Source of the DNA: Agapetus fuscipes
Lineage: Eukaryota; Arthropoda; Insecta; Trichoptera; Glossosomatidae
Length of the DNA: 64,000 nucleotides
Assembly (NCBI GenBank): GCA_951799405.1
Contig: OX637342.1
Coordinates: forward strand, 5,828,001 to 5,892,000
Reading direction: 5' to 3'
A program made the position numbers and the translations under genes. Of the stretch, positions 62,677 through 64,000 are shown one piece after another (within the stretch, counting starts at the first letter, position 1; each line of letters begins with the position of its first letter). A model generated the notes under the pieces. The model ran no database searches and was not told the DNA's origin. It saw only the letters and a program-made list of their open reading frames with translations.

Positions 62677-62860
62677 CGGGATTTTGGACAGGAGTCCTAG
62701 GTCACTGGTTTCTTGGGGATGGTCTTCAATTAAAATCTTGAATCTCTGTTGATATGTTGGTTTTGTATTTCAGGTATACATTTTACAACAGTGGATTGGA
62801 GAATTTATTGAAGACCATCCCCAAGAAACCAGTGACCTAGGACTCCTGTCCAAAATCCCG
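62677..62860. repeat. Perfect inverted repeat, 54-bp arms
   Basis: 62677-62730 and 62807-62860 are exact reverse complements (outer end CGGGATTTTGGACAGGAGTC, inner end GGATGGTCTTCAAT), with a 76-bp spacer. Not matched elsewhere in the window. Confidence 0.92.
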
Positions 62861-62896
62861 AACAAGATCTCCTTCATATCAAAATTGAGGGGATGA
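62774..62896 (+). CDS. Possible 3'-terminal exon, 40 codons and stop
   Basis: TTTTGTATTTCAG immediately precedes a frame beginning VYILQQWIGEFIEDHPQETS and continuing to ISFISKLRG and TGA. The amphipathic, non-repetitive composition looks coding-like in an AT-rich neighbourhood. The right arm of the 54-bp inverted repeat lies within it. No domain recognised; it might derive from an unidentified transposon or host gene. Confidence 0.3.
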   Translation, partial: VYILQQWIGEFIEDHPQETSDLGLLSKIPNKISFISKLRG

Positions 62897-62926
62897 TTGA
62901 GGAGATAAACGCTCGAGGATATAATA

Positions 62927-63012
62927 AAATCCAAACCTCAAATGAACATAAACCCTGCTACTCTTGCTGAGTGAAAAGTGAACAAATTTTCAACATATGG
63001 GTGGTCAAGCAC
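62927..63012 (-). mobile_element. SINE-A fragment
   Basis: AAATCCAAACCTCAAATGAA, CCCTGCTACTCTTGCTGA and CATATGGGTGGTCAAGC, with an internal deletion. Confidence 0.65.
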
Positions 63013-63014
63013 AA

Positions 63015-63900
63015 TCAAGCATACATTTTTTTAAAGGAATAATCCAAAAGGTTCTTGTCTTGTGTTTCAATTCGACTACACAGTGTTTCCATACTTTATT
63101 TTAAGGTATTGTTTTAAATCACTTACACGGTATATTTTTTATTATGATTTGTTACAAGTAACAATGATTTTAATTAGATGTTTCATGAACCCCGGCTCGC
63201 ATACGAAACATGCTTCATATGAGGCCGCTTTGACGTACAATTCATGCTTATAAGACCCGGTTGTTCCCATATGGCCTAGGGCTACAACCTGTACCCAGGT
63301 CTCATGAGGGAACCTGTACCCCAGTATATACTTTACAATATCGTTTTAAGAAAAAAACATTAAAACTTAAACGCTCATTGAGAGTGCTGTTTAAGTTTTC
63401 ATATATTTTTTACTAAACGCAATGGTTGAGTTCAGGGTTTTTGCTTGAGGGTCTGTAGTAAAGAACCAGCTCTTGGGGTATTCAGCTAAATAATATTACA
63501 ATGGTGTTGTAGTGGACACTTGACCTTCGAAGAATACAAGCAAAAACATACATTCTTGAAAGCTGAAATGAAAATTTGCCAACTTTGGAGATGTTTTTTT
63601 TTCAATTTAGTTTTAAGAAAAGCGTGATATTGCAACAAATCTTGAAAGAATTGTCTTTATTTGAATAATACTAGTACTCGCTTTGTTGGGAGAAAAGTCT
63701 CATTCAAAGCATAAATCAAAATCTCTGGTATTTTTGAGTCTTCTTGCAGCTTTGTAAATTGGTGATATTATTTGTTACAAGTAAATGATTTTATGATAAA
63801 AAACCGTTAAGTTTTTGTATACAAGTTAAAATTAAGCTGGAAATGAATAAATTAAACTTAAAAAAATACACTTTTCTTTGTAAATTTGTCAAATACTCCT
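63015..63900. other. ~890 bp, only an M3 foldback recognised
   Basis: M3 at 63342-63420 (CGTTTTAAGAAAAAAACATT left, ATATATTTTTTACTAAACGC right, inner stem AAACTTAAAC / GTTTAAGTTT). The rest is AT-rich without coding signal. Confidence 0.45.
63342..63420. mobile_element. M3 short foldback (~79 bp)
   Basis: Inner stem AAAACTTAAAC and GTTTAAGTTTT around CTCATTGAGAG, outer arms CGTTTTAAGAAAAAAA and TTTTTTACTAAACG. Best M3 copy. Confidence 0.55.
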
Positions 63901-63904
63901 AGTT

Positions 63905-64000
63905 CTCCAACTAAGTTGGCTGGATGACATCAAGGCAACTGCAGGCAGAGGATGGCTGATCACAGCAGCGAATAGACAGAAATGGAGAGGATTGGAGGAG
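63905..64000 (+). pseudogene. RTE-c LINE C-terminal remnant, runs off the window
   Basis: WLDDIKATAGRGWLITAANR then QKWRGLEE: the RW.DD..K..G..W...A..R..W..L.EA end of an RTE-like polymerase. Continues beyond base 64000. Confidence 0.7.

Overview
The window looks like AT-rich, repeat-dense nuclear DNA from an arthropod, most likely a moth or butterfly (inference). The basis is short non-LTR retrotransposon remains of RTE-like and CR1/Jockey-group type, three tRNA-derived SINE families, several foldback MITEs, very long non-coding stretches and one exon-like segment with a metazoan LDL-receptor class A repeat. I see no bacterial gene organisation, no functional tRNA or rRNA gene and no CRISPR array.

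Only one host coding segment is well supported: 53825-54253 (- strand), a signal peptide followed by an LDLa module, probably the first coding exon of an LDL-receptor-family gene. An intact 1000-codon endonuclease/reverse-transcriptase ORF (50696-53698, - strand) lies about 130 bp downstream of it, possibly in intron 1.

Names used below. SINE-A: a ~250-bp retroposon without an obvious tRNA head, with a (TTAGAT)n tail, more than 20 copies. tS1, tS2 and tS3: tRNA-derived SINEs with A/B-box-like heads. M1: ~255-bp TIR element with 4-bp AT-rich duplications. M2: ~240-bp foldback flanked by TA. M3: ~80-bp foldback. RTE-a, RTE-b, RTE-c: single-ORF APE-RT LINE families. CRX-a, CRX-b: CR1/Jockey-group LINE families.

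Layout. 0-3.9 kb: inverted duplication carrying SINE-A, tS1, an M1 copy and a decayed RTE-b tail. 3.9-9 kb: mostly unrecognised AT-rich DNA. 9-21 kb: M2 copies, a CRX-b 3' end, a nested stack (SINE-A and M1 inside tS1 at 13.4-14.2 kb), a CRX-a tail and an RTE-b fragment at 20.2-20.7 kb. 21.58-25.03 kb: near full-length but mutated RTE-a, inserted in a SINE-A with a 12-bp target duplication. 25-33.5 kb: SINE/MITE debris and RTE-c C-terminal remnants. 34.0-35.6 kb: CRX-a next to a CRX-b remnant. 36-50 kb: dense nested SINEs, foldback palindromes and a second, almost identical CRX-a copy. 50.7-54.3 kb: intact RTE-b and the LDLa exon. 54-64 kb: SINE copies, a chimeric tS1-tS2 element, a 54-bp perfect inverted repeat overlapping a possible terminal exon, and another RTE-c remnant at the window edge.

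The most unusual signals are: a recurring hairpin module (CTGANGA, one base, 4-6-bp stem, GAAA) at five or more dispersed sites with differing but mostly pairing stems; inverted repeats bracketing the intact RTE-b ORF; the repeated tS1-tS2 junction; and two long hairpins that could yield double-stranded RNA. All family names come from reading motifs, not from searches.
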